Below are positions 8,772 to 17,793 of a stretch of 64,000 bases of DNA, in pieces. Within the stretch, counting starts at the first letter, position 1. Every line of letters begins with the position of its first letter. A program made the position numbers and the translations under genes. This DNA is from Arthrobacter sp. CAN_C5 (GTDB lineage Bacteria > Actinomycetota > Actinomycetes > Actinomycetales > Micrococcaceae): NCBI RefSeq assembly GCF_017875735.1, contig NZ_JAGGMZ010000001.1, positions 2,480,001 to 2,544,000 of the forward strand. Reading direction: 5' to 3'. The notes below the pieces were generated by a model, which saw nothing but the letters and a program-made list of their open reading frames with translations, did not search any database and was not told the origin of the DNA.

Positions 8772-9649
8772 TGGGAAACCTCCCGGTAGATTTCGCTCAG
8801 GCTTGGCCTGATCCGGCTGAATTCGTGCACACTGCCGCGGGTCATTGCGGTGGCGAGCAGGCGCTGGGCGGTGTCATCATTGTCGAGCTCCACCACGGCG
8901 TCCTGACCGGCGACGTCGATCACCCGCACTCCTGCTTCCTCGCGGACCCACCCGGCGTCCGGGGTGACGGTCAACCGGTGGCGCCGGGGTGCCGTCGCCC
9001 GAAGTTCCTCACCGGACCCCGAAGCGACGAGCCGGCCCTCCTGCAGAACCACCAGGTTGTCGCACAACCGGTCGACGAGATCCAGCTGGTGGCTGGAGAA
9101 CAACACGGGAACACCCTCAGCGGTACGATCACGGAGAAGCTCGACCATCGAATCCACCGCGACCGGATCGAGACCGGAGAACGGCTCGTCCAGGATCAGT
9201 ACCGTCGGCCGGTGGAGCAGGGATGCGGCGATCTGGACGCGCTGCTGGTTACCCAGGGACAGGGATTCAAGCTTGTCCTTGCCCCGACCGCCGAGCTGGA
9301 ACCGGTCCAGCAGGTCCTGCGCCTGGGCGCGGGCGTCGGAGGGAGTCATCCGGTGCAGCTGGCCGAGGTAGACCAGCTGGTCGAGGATCGGCTGTTTGGG
9401 GTAGAGCCCGCGTTCTTCAGGCATGTAGCCGAAGGTGGACCGGTCATCGGCGGTGATGGGCCTGCCGTCCACGAGCACTTCACCACCGTGGGCGGCGAGC
9501 ACCCCCATGATCATCCGCATGGTGGTGGTCTTGCCGGCCCCGTTGGCGCCGACGAATCCGGTCATCTTCCCGGCTGGGACGGTGAAGCTCACGTCGTCGA
9601 CGGCGAGGTTCTCGCCGAAGCGCCGCGTGAGGTTCTGGACCTGCAGCAT
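8768..9649 (-). CDS. ABC transporter ATP-binding protein (NatA-like)
   Basis: The 293-residue ATPase has Walker A GANGAGKTT (about 34-42), signature LSLGNQQRVQ (about 129-138), Walker B LILDEPFSGLDP (about 151-162) and switch His in SSHQLD (about 185). A C-terminal domain of about 80 residues is typical of NatA/drug-exporter ATPases. Start at 9649 follows a GGAGGAAACC ribosome-binding site. It pairs with the permease immediately downstream to form a complete exporter. The two-component genes just upstream on the same strand may control it, as with many actinobacterial NarL-type systems; this is inferred from position. Confidence 0.93.
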   Translation of the reverse strand: MLQVQNLTRRFGENLAVDDVSFTVPAGKMTGFVGANGAGKTTTMRMIMGVLAAHGGEVLVDGRPITADDRSTFGYMPEERGLYPKQPILDQLVYLGQLHRMTPSDARAQAQDLLDRFQLGGRGKDKLESLSLGNQQRVQIAASLLHRPTVLILDEPFSGLDPVAVDSMVELLRDRTAEGVPVLFSSHQLDLVDRLCDNLVVLQEGRLVASGSGEELRATAPRRHRLTVTPDAGWVREEAGVRVIDVAGQDAVVELDNDDTAQRLLATAMTRGSVHEFSRIRPSLSEIYREVSQ

Positions 9650-9728
9650 GGTTTCCTCCTGGTTGTCTTCCTGGAGTCAAGCCTAGGCAGCAGCGCCCCA
9701 CACCAGATGAGCCAAAAGGCTGAACCTG

Positions 9729-10418
9729 TTACTCCCCCGGACGGATGAGTCCGCTCTCGTAGGCGAAGACCACCGCCTGCACCCTGTCCCGCACCTGGAT
9801 CTTCGCGAGGAGTGAGGAGACGTGCGACTTCACGGTGGCCTCAGCGAGGAAAAACCTGCTGGCGAGTTCGGCGTTGCTGAGCCCGGTGGCCAGGCTCGCG
9901 AGAATTTCCTTCTCCCGCTGCGTGAGGGAATCGAGGCGTTTGCGGTGTTCACTGCTCGGCTGCGCTCCCGCCGATGCGGTCCCTGCAGCTTCGAGGGACT
10001 GGGCGAAACGCTCGATCACCCGGACTGTCACCTCGGGGGCAAGCAGCGCGTAGCCTCCGGCGACAGCCTGCACGGCGGCGATCAAATCGTCGGGGTCGGC
10101 ATTCTTCAGGAGGAAACCACTGGCACCGCTGCGGATCGCGTCAAAGAGATAGTCCTCGCGCTCGAAGGTGGTCAGGATGATGACCTTGCCCCGGTGCGCC
10201 CTGGCAATCAGCTCAGTTGCCTGGATGCCGTCCATCACTGGCATCTGGACATCCATCAGGATGACGTCGACCTCGTGCTGGCTGGCGAAGTCAACCGCTT
10301 CCTGACCGTTGGTGACCTGTCCGACTACCTCAATATCGTCTTCGATGGAGAGCATGGTGGCGAATCCCGCCCGGACCAGGGCCTGGTCGTCGGCGAGCAG
10401 CACGCGGATGGAGTCCAT
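9729..10418 (-). CDS. NarL/LuxR-family response regulator
   Basis: The 229-residue protein has a receiver domain with DD at about 10-11, phospho-acceptor Asp56 in LMDVQMP, and Thr/Lys switch residues in ILTTFE and FLLKNADP. The C-terminal LuxR-type helix-turn-helix starts at LTQREKEILASLATGLSNAEL (about 164-184). Start at 10418 follows AAGGA. The partner histidine kinase lies 89 bases upstream. It probably activates nearby transport genes, as is common for this class. Confidence 0.93.
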   Translation of the reverse strand: MDSIRVLLADDQALVRAGFATMLSIEDDIEVVGQVTNGQEAVDFASQHEVDVILMDVQMPVMDGIQATELIARAHRGKVIILTTFEREDYLFDAIRSGASGFLLKNADPDDLIAAVQAVAGGYALLAPEVTVRVIERFAQSLEAAGTASAGAQPSSEHRKRLDSLTQREKEILASLATGLSNAELASRFFLAEATVKSHVSSLLAKIQVRDRVQAVVFAYESGLIRPGE

Positions 10419-10507
10419 GGGTGTCCTTCAGCAGTTGGTTCAGCAGGTGGTAAGGATGATGGTCCAGCAGGTGGATCAAGAGCGGCGCGGCGTGATCGGT
10501 GGAGTAT

Positions 10508-11854
10508 CTAGTGGAGCAGGAATCTGGCGCGAACCCGCCAGCCACCCTCCGAGCGCGGCCCGATCTCAGCGGTGCCCCGGTGCAGGGCCACCCGCTCGCG
10601 GATTCCCCGCAGACCAAAGCCGGACCCGGTGTCGGATGTGGTGCGCGGCATCCCATTGTCCACTGTTTCGAGCTCTACCCACCGCTGCTCCCCCGCACGA
10701 CCGGTACGCAGGGTCATCACGGCGGCACCGGCGGTTGAATGCCGTCGCACATTGGTCAGGGATTCCTGGGCCGTTCGGAACAGCGACAGTGCCAGCGGTG
10801 CCGAAATTTCGGCGAGCGCGCCGGGAATGTCCTCCACCCGGCCGAAGCTGACAGTGAGCCCAAGCTCCCGGTGCTGGCGTGCCAGGTCCTCAAGGTCGTC
10901 GAGCCCGGGCTCCGGTCTCCGGTCGCCGTCGTTCGTTTCTCCGGGCTCGCTACCCTCGGACCGGAGCACGCCGAGAAGATTCCGCATGTCGGTCACCGCC
11001 TGGCGGCTGGCCTCCTCGATGGTGCGTAGCGATTCGACGGCGACGTCCGGGCGCTTGTCGATCACCCGGCGGGCGGCACCGGCTTGCACCCCGATCACTG
11101 AAACGTGGTGCGCGACGACGTCGTGCAGTTCACGGGCGATGCGCAAGCGTTCCTCGACGACGGCCCGCCGTGCCAACTCTTCCGCTTGCTCACTGAGCTG
11201 CACCGCCTGCTCGGCAAGCTGGGTGCGCTGCAGTGCCCTGCGCCAGGAGGACATGCCGGCCAGGATTGCGCCGCCGAAATAGGCGAAATTCACCAGGAAG
11301 TTGTACAGGGCTATCGATAGCAATGGGTCGAGGATTCCGCCGGTGAAGTCGGCATTGTCCTCGGTTTGCGCCAGAATCGCGTCGAACGTATTGGCTACCG
11401 TCAGCGCGAGGATCAGCCACAGTGCCATCGCGATTACCACCACTGTTGTCCCCAGCCAGAGCACTCTCCGATCTTTGGCCCAGGCGACGGCCGAGTAAAG
11501 GGAAGCGAAATACGCGACCTGATAGGAGAGCTGGAGGGAAACTAGTGGTGAGAACAGGCTGAGGGCGATAAAGAGGGCTGACATCACGAGCATGACAATC
11601 ACTGGATATCGTCGGCGTAGCACCAGCGGCAGGATCATCGATGCCAGCACCAGGTGCTGAACCCAGACCGGATGGTTATCCTCGGAGACCATACCGAAGC
11701 CACGGGACAGTTCCAGGGCCAGGGCGCTGACCAGCGCGAACACGATGACGCCGATGACATCCCTGCGAAGCTCGTCACGGGTGGGGCCGGGACGTTCCCA
11801 GCGGCTGTCCTGGCTGTCGACGGTGTGGAGCCTGAGCCATGCGAGGAGATTCAC
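10508..11854 (-). CDS. HisKA_3-type sensor histidine kinase
   Basis: The 448-residue protein has about six membrane segments in residues 30-200, then a coiled linker (205-235). The dimerisation/phosphoacceptor region RIARELHDVVAHHVSVI carries His244. The ATPase domain ends in the G-box SGFGLRGIRERV (about 417-428). No extracellular sensor loop of size is present, so it probably senses through the membrane segments, as DesK/LiaS-like kinases do. It is transcribed together with the response regulator that follows. Confidence 0.92.
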   Translation of the reverse strand: MNLLAWLRLHTVDSQDSRWERPGPTRDELRRDVIGVIVFALVSALALELSRGFGMVSEDNHPVWVQHLVLASMILPLVLRRRYPVIVMLVMSALFIALSLFSPLVSLQLSYQVAYFASLYSAVAWAKDRRVLWLGTTVVVIAMALWLILALTVANTFDAILAQTEDNADFTGGILDPLLSIALYNFLVNFAYFGGAILAGMSSWRRALQRTQLAEQAVQLSEQAEELARRAVVEERLRIARELHDVVAHHVSVIGVQAGAARRVIDKRPDVAVESLRTIEEASRQAVTDMRNLLGVLRSEGSEPGETNDGDRRPEPGLDDLEDLARQHRELGLTVSFGRVEDIPGALAEISAPLALSLFRTAQESLTNVRRHSTAGAAVMTLRTGRAGEQRWVELETVDNGMPRTTSDTGSGFGLRGIRERVALHRGTAEIGPRSEGGWRVRARFLLH

Positions 11855-11976
11855 TGGTCCGGCCTTCGCGGTACTGGGCGCACGGAATCCATCATGGATG
11901 CCAGTGTAGCCAGCGGGACCGGCAGTCCGACTCCCCCGCCCGGTCTAGTCCGATCGGATGAGGGTGCGACCACACT

Positions 11977-12003
11977 CACCCCGCACCACCGCGTAGCGGG
12001 GTG
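11977..12003 (-). terminator. GC-rich hairpin after the amidase gene
   Basis: CACCCCGC (11977-11984) pairs exactly with GCGGGGTG (11996-12003) over an 11-base loop, 20 bases beyond the amidase stop. No clear T-run follows. It is a plausible end of the amide operon. Confidence 0.4.
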
Positions 12004-12022
12004 GGCAGGGTGGCTGGGTCGA

Positions 12023-13435
12023 TCAGAGGGTGGGGGCCTGTTTCGCGTAACCGGTGGCCTTCTCGAACCCATACGCCACCTGCAAAAGGTCAACATCCAT
12101 CCCGTGAGGCATCGTCAGCTGCAGACCGACCGGGAGCCCGGTGGTGCTGAAGCCCGCGGGCACAGACACTGCCGGCAGTCCCGTCGCCGAGATAAGGCAG
12201 GCCGACCGCATCCAGTCCAGATAGGTCTCACATTCGATCCCCTCCACTGACGTGGGGTAGCGCAGCGTGGCGTCGAAGGGCAGCACCTGGGCCGCGGGGG
12301 TGACGAAGACATCGAATCTCTTGAAGAAACCGGCCACCCTCCCGGCCAACCGGGTCCGGGCCAGCGCAGCATCGACCAGGTCGCGGCCAGTCAACGCCTT
12401 GCCCTGTTCCACGTTCCACCGCACCTCGGGTTTGATCACGTCGCCGTGCTTCTCCAGGAGAATTCCATAAGCCAGCAGAAAATCGAACGCCCGTGTGGTG
12501 CCGAACACCTGGTCCGCATCCCGCAGGTCGGGGGCCGCCTCCTCGACCGTCGCCCCCAGCTCCACGAAGACCTGCAGCTGGGATTCCAGAACCCGCCGCA
12601 CCTCTTTCTCCACGGGGACGCCCAACCCAAAGTCAGGCGACCAGCCAATCCTCAAACCGGTGAGATCCCGCTGCAACGGGTCACTGAACCGCTTGCTGCC
12701 CAACGGGTAGGGGTACGGGACCTCCGGATGCGCGCCGGCAACCGCGCTCATTCCCAGGGCGATGTCCTCCACGTCGCGGGCCATCAGCCCGGTCCGGCCC
12801 AGCCAGGCCCACGCGTTGCGGGTGGGTGCCATGGGCAGGACCCCCACCGACGGCCTGAAGCCCACAATGTTGCAGAACGAGGCCGGGATGCGCAGCGACC
12901 CGCCCATGTCGCTGCCGTCGCTGAGCGGCTGGATACGGGACGCGATCGCAGCGGCGGCTCCCCCGCTGCTCCCCCCGGCGCTGACGGTGGTGTCATACGG
13001 GTTGGTGGTGGTACCGAAAATCTCATTGAACGTGTGCGATCCGGCGGCGAACTCGGGCACATTGGTTTTCCCGGTGGTCACGACCCCCGCCGTCTTCAGC
13101 CGGCCGATCACCAGATCGTCGAACGTCGGCACATGGTCCTTGAAGATGACCGATCCCTGGGTGGTCCGCATCCCCTTGGTGTTGTTGGTGTCCTTGTGAG
13201 TCATCGGCAGGCCGTGCAGAGGCGGCAAGAGCGCGCCCGACGCCGTCAGCTCGTCAGCTGCAGCGGCCAGCCGCTGCGCGCCGTCCCGGTCCTGGGTCAC
13301 CACCGCATTGATCCTCGCATTCACCGCGTCGATCCGGGCGAAGTGAGCCTCGAGTGCTTCCCTGGCAGAGATGTCGCGACGGCGGATGGCGCTGGTCAGC
13401 GCTGTCGCCGACAGATCCATGGGCCCGCCGGTCAT
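12023..13435 (-). CDS. amidase-signature-family amidohydrolase
   Basis: The 470-residue protein starts at ATG 13435, which overlaps the stop of the M20 gene by ATGA; an in-frame upstream extension to 13732 lies inside the M20 gene and is rejected. The Ser-cisSer-Lys machinery is complete: Lys81 in MTHKDT, the cis-Ser in AGGSSGG (about 154-159) and the nucleophile Ser180 in GSDMGGSLRIP. It hydrolyses an amide to acid and ammonia. Its substrate specificity is not readable from sequence. It is the last gene of the five-gene operon with two other amide-cleaving enzymes and a putative transporter. Confidence 0.92.
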   Translation of the reverse strand: MTGGPMDLSATALTSAIRRRDISAREALEAHFARIDAVNARINAVVTQDRDGAQRLAAAADELTASGALLPPLHGLPMTHKDTNNTKGMRTTQGSVIFKDHVPTFDDLVIGRLKTAGVVTTGKTNVPEFAAGSHTFNEIFGTTTNPYDTTVSAGGSSGGAAAAIASRIQPLSDGSDMGGSLRIPASFCNIVGFRPSVGVLPMAPTRNAWAWLGRTGLMARDVEDIALGMSAVAGAHPEVPYPYPLGSKRFSDPLQRDLTGLRIGWSPDFGLGVPVEKEVRRVLESQLQVFVELGATVEEAAPDLRDADQVFGTTRAFDFLLAYGILLEKHGDVIKPEVRWNVEQGKALTGRDLVDAALARTRLAGRVAGFFKRFDVFVTPAAQVLPFDATLRYPTSVEGIECETYLDWMRSACLISATGLPAVSVPAGFSTTGLPVGLQLTMPHGMDVDLLQVAYGFEKATGYAKQAPTL

Positions 13436-14661
13436 CGCGCAACTTTCGAAAGGATGGCTGCCATTGCGGCACGGACGCCGGTGGTGAGGGTCGGTTCGAT
13501 ATCGGGGGCGAAGTGGGGCGAGTGGTTGCCGGGAAGGGGCGTGTCGGCGTCGAGCCGTTCCTGGCTGTAGGCGCCGAACATCCAGTACACGGAGGGCACA
13601 CCGATCGCCGTCGCGAACAATCCGAAGTCCTCGCTGCCCATGACCGGTGGAACCTCGTTGACGGAGCCCTCGCCCAGCGTCAGATGGAACTCCTTGATCA
13701 GCGCGTCGGTGGTGTCGGGGTCGTTGTAGCACTGCGGGAAGCTGGAGATTTCCTCGATCGACGGCGCCGGGGCTCCGGATGCGTCGGCCTCCGCCTTGAT
13801 GATGCGGCGGAGGGAGTCGAGCACCCGCTCCCGTACCTCGGGGTCGAAGGTGCGCACGTTGACCGAGAATTCGGCGGTGTCGGGGATGATGTTCTCCTTC
13901 AGCCCGGCGTGGAACGTGCCGATCGTGACGACGGCCGACTTCATGGGGTGCACCTCGCGGGCGACGATCGTCTGGATCCGCACCACCATGTGGGCGCCGA
14001 GCACGATCGGGTCGATCGATTGATCCGGCTGGGACCCGTGCGCCTGCCGGCCCTGCACGGTGATCTTCCAGGAATCCGCCATGGCCATCGCCGTGCCACG
14101 GCTGATATTCACGGTGCCCGCAAGACCCGGCCAGACGTGCTGGCCGTAGATCACCTCGGGCTTGGGCGCCCTGTCCCAGATGCCGTCCTCCACCATGGCT
14201 TTGGCCCCGGCGGCGGTCTCCTCACCGGGCTGGAAAATGAACACCACCGTACCCGCCCAGGTCTCCAGCCCCTCGCTGAGCAACCGGGCCGCGGTGAGCG
14301 CTGCTGTGATGTGCGTGTCGTGACCGCACCCGTGCATCACCGGCACCTCGGTGCCGTCGGCAAGGTTGCCCCTCGCCTGGCTGGCGAAGTCAAGGCCGGT
14401 ATCTTCCTGCATGGGCAGGCCATCGGTATCGGCGCGGAAGCCGACAACCGGGCCTTCGCCGTTGCTGAGGACGCCGACGACGCCGGTCCCGCCGCACCGG
14501 TACGCTTCGATTCCCAGCTCGGTGAGTGCCTTCAGGATGTAGTCGGCGGTCCGGGTTTCCTGCATGGACAGTTCGGGGTGGGCGTGCAGATGACGGTACA
14601 GCTCGTGCATGGCGGTGCGGTGTTCGGCGGACAGTTCGAGCGGGGTGGTCTCGGTGGTCAT
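13432..14661 (-). CDS. M20-family amidohydrolase (hippurate hydrolase / N-acyl amino acid deacylase type)
   Basis: The 409-residue protein matches the amidohydrolase branch of M20. It has RADTDGLPMQE near residues 76-86, MHGCGHDTHITAAL at 109-122 providing the Cys and His metal ligands, QPGEETAAGAKAM around 154-166 with the catalytic Glu pair, and GSEDFG near 349. It normally removes an acyl group from N-acylated amino acids or related amides using Zn or Mn. ATG 14661 follows AGGAACCCC. It sits between the putative transporter and the amidase and is translationally coupled to the latter. Confidence 0.92.
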   Translation of the reverse strand: MTTETTPLELSAEHRTAMHELYRHLHAHPELSMQETRTADYILKALTELGIEAYRCGGTGVVGVLSNGEGPVVGFRADTDGLPMQEDTGLDFASQARGNLADGTEVPVMHGCGHDTHITAALTAARLLSEGLETWAGTVVFIFQPGEETAAGAKAMVEDGIWDRAPKPEVIYGQHVWPGLAGTVNISRGTAMAMADSWKITVQGRQAHGSQPDQSIDPIVLGAHMVVRIQTIVAREVHPMKSAVVTIGTFHAGLKENIIPDTAEFSVNVRTFDPEVRERVLDSLRRIIKAEADASGAPAPSIEEISSFPQCYNDPDTTDALIKEFHLTLGEGSVNEVPPVMGSEDFGLFATAIGVPSVYWMFGAYSQERLDADTPLPGNHSPHFAPDIEPTLTTGVRAAMAAILSKVAR

Positions 14662-14699
14662 GGGGTTCCTATCGTGGAGGGGATGGTGAAGGCGGCGGA

Positions 14700-15431
14700 C
14701 TAGATAACGGGGTGTTCCTGGACCGCGGCAGCGTCGGAGTTCCTGGAGCGCAGAAACCAGGCCAGCACGGCGGTCAGCAGCACCACAATTCCGGTGGCCG
14801 GCTTGGCGAGGGCCGGAACGGCGGGCACCACGACAAACAGGACGACGACGGCGACGACGACGGCGATCACCGTCACCCGGGGCTGCTTCATCGTGACGAT
14901 GAGCTGCACCAGTACGGCGCCGATGATGCTCGGGAAGATGTAGAGCCGGGCGACGTCGACAATATCGGCGGGAATGATGCTGACCAGCCAGGTGCCGAGC
15001 ACCCCAACGAACAGGAGCATCGAGAAGACGTGGACCATCGCGGCCCCACAGATGGCCATCAGCGCTGAGAACTCGCCGCGCTTGGTTCCCGCCTTTGCCC
15101 CCACGGCCGCCTGGGCCACCAGGGCTGAGGGAAGCAGTTTGTTGGCGATATTGCCGATCATGAATGCCTGGTACATGGCGGCGGGTCCGAGGACCGGGTA
15201 GTAGGTGATCGGCTCGACGAACCAGAGGACAAAGAAGGCGGCAGCGACGGCAAAGAACGCGGTCCAGATCATCCCGGAGGTGATGCCGAGATCGGTGAAC
15301 AGGACAAGGTAGATGGGAGCGGAGAGGGAGAACATCAGCGCGATGATCATGGTGATGCGTCCCCAGCGGGAAGTGGTGCGATCAAACTGGTCGACGGCGG
15401 CGGTCTGTTCAGCAGTGGCGGTAAAGGTCAT
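14700..15431 (-). CDS. membrane protein, probable partner subunit of the DUF5058-like protein
   Basis: The 243-residue protein starts at ATG 15431 with AAAGGA upstream; an in-frame extension to 15593 overlaps the previous gene and lacks a ribosome-binding site. Seven or eight hydrophobic segments are visible. Notable polar or Gly/Pro sites lie inside the membrane portion: YYPVLGPAAMYQAFMIGNIAN around 77-97. There is no ATP-binding or solute-binding motif. I do not recognise a named family. Its place directly after the DUF5058-like gene and among hydrolases suggests that the two form a heteromeric transporter for the operon's substrate; that is inference. Confidence 0.7.
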   Translation of the reverse strand: MTFTATAEQTAAVDQFDRTTSRWGRITMIIALMFSLSAPIYLVLFTDLGITSGMIWTAFFAVAAAFFVLWFVEPITYYPVLGPAAMYQAFMIGNIANKLLPSALVAQAAVGAKAGTKRGEFSALMAICGAAMVHVFSMLLFVGVLGTWLVSIIPADIVDVARLYIFPSIIGAVLVQLIVTMKQPRVTVIAVVVAVVVLFVVVPAVPALAKPATGIVVLLTAVLAWFLRSRNSDAAAVQEHPVI

Positions 15432-15459
15432 GGCTTGTTCCTTTCGTGGAGGGTGCTGC

Positions 15460-16215
15460 TCAGGCCGCTGCGGGAGCGAGGCCGGCGGTGTGGGCGAAGT
15501 AGGCGACCGCGAGGCCCACCAGGATGGCAATACCGAGGCCCCACTCCCGGAGCCAGGCGGCGGACAGCGTCTTGGCGAGGAAGAGACAGACACCCATCAC
15601 CAGGGCTGAGACGATCACGGTGATGATGTGCACCGGTGTTTTCCCGAACTCGGCAATGCCCAGGCTGGCGAAGGCACCGATCAGGGCGGCCGCGGGGACG
15701 ATCGCCATCAGCGCCGGGTTGACGTGGCGCAGTTTGGAATCACCCCGCTTCAGCAGCGGTGTGAGGGCGAGGGTGGCGATCATCCACATGGCACCGGACA
15801 TGCTCATGGCCATGAAGGCGACAACGAAGACCGTCTGCGTGTAGTCCGGTCCACCCAGCGTGGCGTCCATGGTGGCCGCGGCGAGCGACGCCGAAGCCGA
15901 CTCTGTGGCGGCGGATCCCACCAGGCCGATCCGGACCAGCACCGCCGGGGTGCCGAACAGGGTCAGGAGCGCGACGCTGACGAGGACCACCGCGAGCGAA
16001 GGTCCGATCGCTGCCACGGCACCTGCCCTGAACGAGGTCTTCAGCTCGGCCTGGGAGATGTTGGCGGAGGGACCCGCCTTCTGGGCTGCGCGCATGTAGA
16101 TCACTGATTGAAGGATGATCGCTCCGAAAACACCGATCGCCAGAATCCACAGGATGGGAATGTTGGCGATGGCGAGGATATCGGTGGATCCTCCGGGCAT
16201 GACTGCGGTTTTCAT
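15460..16215 (-). CDS. DUF5058-like integral membrane protein, putative transporter subunit
   Basis: The 251-residue protein has six or seven membrane segments. The arrangement of ILWILAIGVFGAIILQSVIY (about 21-40), GAVAAIGPSLAVVLVSVALL (about 65-84) and RIGLVGSAATESASA (about 94-108) matches my recollection of the DUF5058 family, whose function is undescribed. ATG 16215 has GGAG upstream. It lies between the AllC/HyuC-like hydrolase and another multi-span protein, 28 bases from the latter. The context points to uptake of an amide- or ureido-type compound. No energy-coupling domain is encoded nearby, so a secondary transport mechanism is likely if this is a transporter. Confidence 0.7.
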   Translation of the reverse strand: MKTAVMPGGSTDILAIANIPILWILAIGVFGAIILQSVIYMRAAQKAGPSANISQAELKTSFRAGAVAAIGPSLAVVLVSVALLTLFGTPAVLVRIGLVGSAATESASASLAAATMDATLGGPDYTQTVFVVAFMAMSMSGAMWMIATLALTPLLKRGDSKLRHVNPALMAIVPAAALIGAFASLGIAEFGKTPVHIITVIVSALVMGVCLFLAKTLSAAWLREWGLGIAILVGLAVAYFAHTAGLAPAAA

Positions 16216-16260
16216 GACTGCTCCAGGGGGCTGGGGTGACGGATCATTGACGGGGAAGGT

Positions 16261-17532
16261 CTAGACATGATGGGAAAGGGTTGTCTGGTCGAGGGCGATC
16301 AGTGTTTGGGTGAGGGCGGTAACGCCGGTCGCGACATCGGTGAAGTCTGTCCATTCCTCGGGACAGTGGCTCTTGCCGGCCTTGGAGGGGATAAAAATCA
16401 TGCCCATCGGCGCGAGGGTCGCCATGTGGACGGCGTCGTGCGTGGCACCGCTCGGGACCGGCATCCAGGGGACACCCAGCGTGTCGGCAACCCGCGCTGC
16501 GGTGTCGTGGACACCCGGGTGGGTCTGGACCACCTCGTTGTCGGTCGACCAGGTGAAGTCGACGTCGACACCGTGCTGGCTGGCCTGGTCCAGAATTTCG
16601 TGGGCGAGCCGGCCCTTGACGCCGGAAAGCCAGTCCGCGTCGACGCTCCGCACCTCGCTGGTCATCCTGACCAGCGACGGAACCACGTTGGGCGAGCGGG
16701 ACTCGGATTCGAGTCGGGTGGTGGTTGCCACGCCATGGGTGGGTGCACCGCATCCTTCCCTCCTCACGGCGAGGACCGCCTCGGCGGCGGCAACCATGGC
16801 GTCGGCCCGGTCGGTCATCGGCCTTGTCCCGGCGTGGTCAGGTGAACCAGTGAAGACCGCGAGGAGCCGCTGGATTCCCGCGATGCCGGTAACGATCCCG
16901 AGGGGAAGTCCACGCTGCTCGAGGGTGGGGCCCTGCTCAATGTGCAGTTCGAGGAAAGCGTGCAACCCGGTGCTGCGGGCCCAGTGGGAGTTGAGGGTGG
17001 CGGCCGGGTCGAGACCGAAGTCTGAATAGCTTTCACCGAGGGTCACTCCCCGGTAATCGGTGCGGTCCAGATCCTGGGCGGTCAGCTCGCCGGCGGCGGC
17101 GCGGCTGCCGAGGCAGCTGAGCCCGTAGGGGTTGGATTCCTCACCAAAGAAGTCGACCACCAGGAGGTCCCGGGTCAGGGAGGTGCCACTTTCCCGCAGT
17201 TGGCGAACCGCGTCGAGCGCCCCGAGCACTCCGACGATCCCGTCAAAGCGACCGCCACCGTCGACCGTGTCCGTGTGGGATCCGGTGACTAGCGCGGGCG
17301 CGTTGGGGTTGGTTCCGGGAAGCCGCCCCACGATGTTGCCGGCACCATCGGTGTGCACCTCGAGTCCGGCGTCTTTCATGCGCTGGCCTGTCCACTGCCG
17401 GGACTCACGGTAGGCCTCGCTGAACACATCCCGGGTCCATCCCGGGCGGGAGGCCTCACGGTAGTCGGAGAGTTCGGTGATCCCGGCTCCTAACCGCTCG
17501 GCTGCCTCGATCGCGTGGCTTGGAGTGTGCAA
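16261..17532 (-). CDS. M20 hydrolase of the allantoate amidohydrolase / N-carbamoyl-amino-acid hydrolase (AllC/HyuC) type
   Basis: The 423-residue protein starts at TTG 17532, with GGAAGG eight bases upstream and no ATG or GTG in reach. Metal-site motifs are GSHTDTVDGGGRFDG (84-98, His86 and Asp97), FFGEESNPYG with Glu131-132, ELHIEQGP (about 196-203) and the C-terminal PSGATHDAVHM (about 381-391). The family removes a carbamoyl or ureido group from N-carbamoyl amino acids, allantoate or related compounds. It is the first gene of the operon and lies next to the two LacI-type operators. The exact substrate is open. Confidence 0.9.
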   Translation of the reverse strand: MHTPSHAIEAAERLGAGITELSDYREASRPGWTRDVFSEAYRESRQWTGQRMKDAGLEVHTDGAGNIVGRLPGTNPNAPALVTGSHTDTVDGGGRFDGIVGVLGALDAVRQLRESGTSLTRDLLVVDFFGEESNPYGLSCLGSRAAAGELTAQDLDRTDYRGVTLGESYSDFGLDPAATLNSHWARSTGLHAFLELHIEQGPTLEQRGLPLGIVTGIAGIQRLLAVFTGSPDHAGTRPMTDRADAMVAAAEAVLAVRREGCGAPTHGVATTTRLESESRSPNVVPSLVRMTSEVRSVDADWLSGVKGRLAHEILDQASQHGVDVDFTWSTDNEVVQTHPGVHDTAARVADTLGVPWMPVPSGATHDAVHMATLAPMGMIFIPSKAGKSHCPEEWTDFTDVATGVTALTQTLIALDQTTLSHHV

Positions 17533-17578
17533 AATGGGGCCTTCCGTCGAGGTCGTCGGGCGGTATGCGAAATTTCAG

Positions 17579-17592
17579 CGCAAACGATTGCA
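17579..17592. promoter_or_regulatory. LacI-family operator 1
   Basis: The complementary strand reads TGCAATCGTTTGCG, an imperfect palindrome with the central CG and TTTGC/GCAA half-sites characteristic of LacI/CcpA-family operators. It lies 47 bases upstream of the hydrolase start in the divergent region with the LacI-family gene. Operator 2 differs at a single base. Confidence 0.75.
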
Positions 17593-17723
17593 TTGAATCC
17601 CATATGAATAACGCTCGTGCGAATATGGTCTACATCACACTACCGATGCCACGTTTCGTCAAGGTTTCGCGGGAATTAACTCTTCACCCTTCACTCTTCG
17701 CGCCTATCGCCGAGGACAATTCA

Positions 17724-17737
17724 CGCAAACCATTGCA
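17724..17737. promoter_or_regulatory. LacI-family operator 2
   Basis: The complementary strand reads TGCAATGGTTTGCG, identical to operator 1 except at one central base, 145 bases away. It lies 57 bases upstream of the LacI-family gene. The spacing would allow looping between the two sites and autoregulation. Confidence 0.75.
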
Positions 17738-17793
17738 GGCATGACGGTGCGGGGGGCCGTAGACTTCGCTGAAGGAATGGAAGGGGCAGGGCT

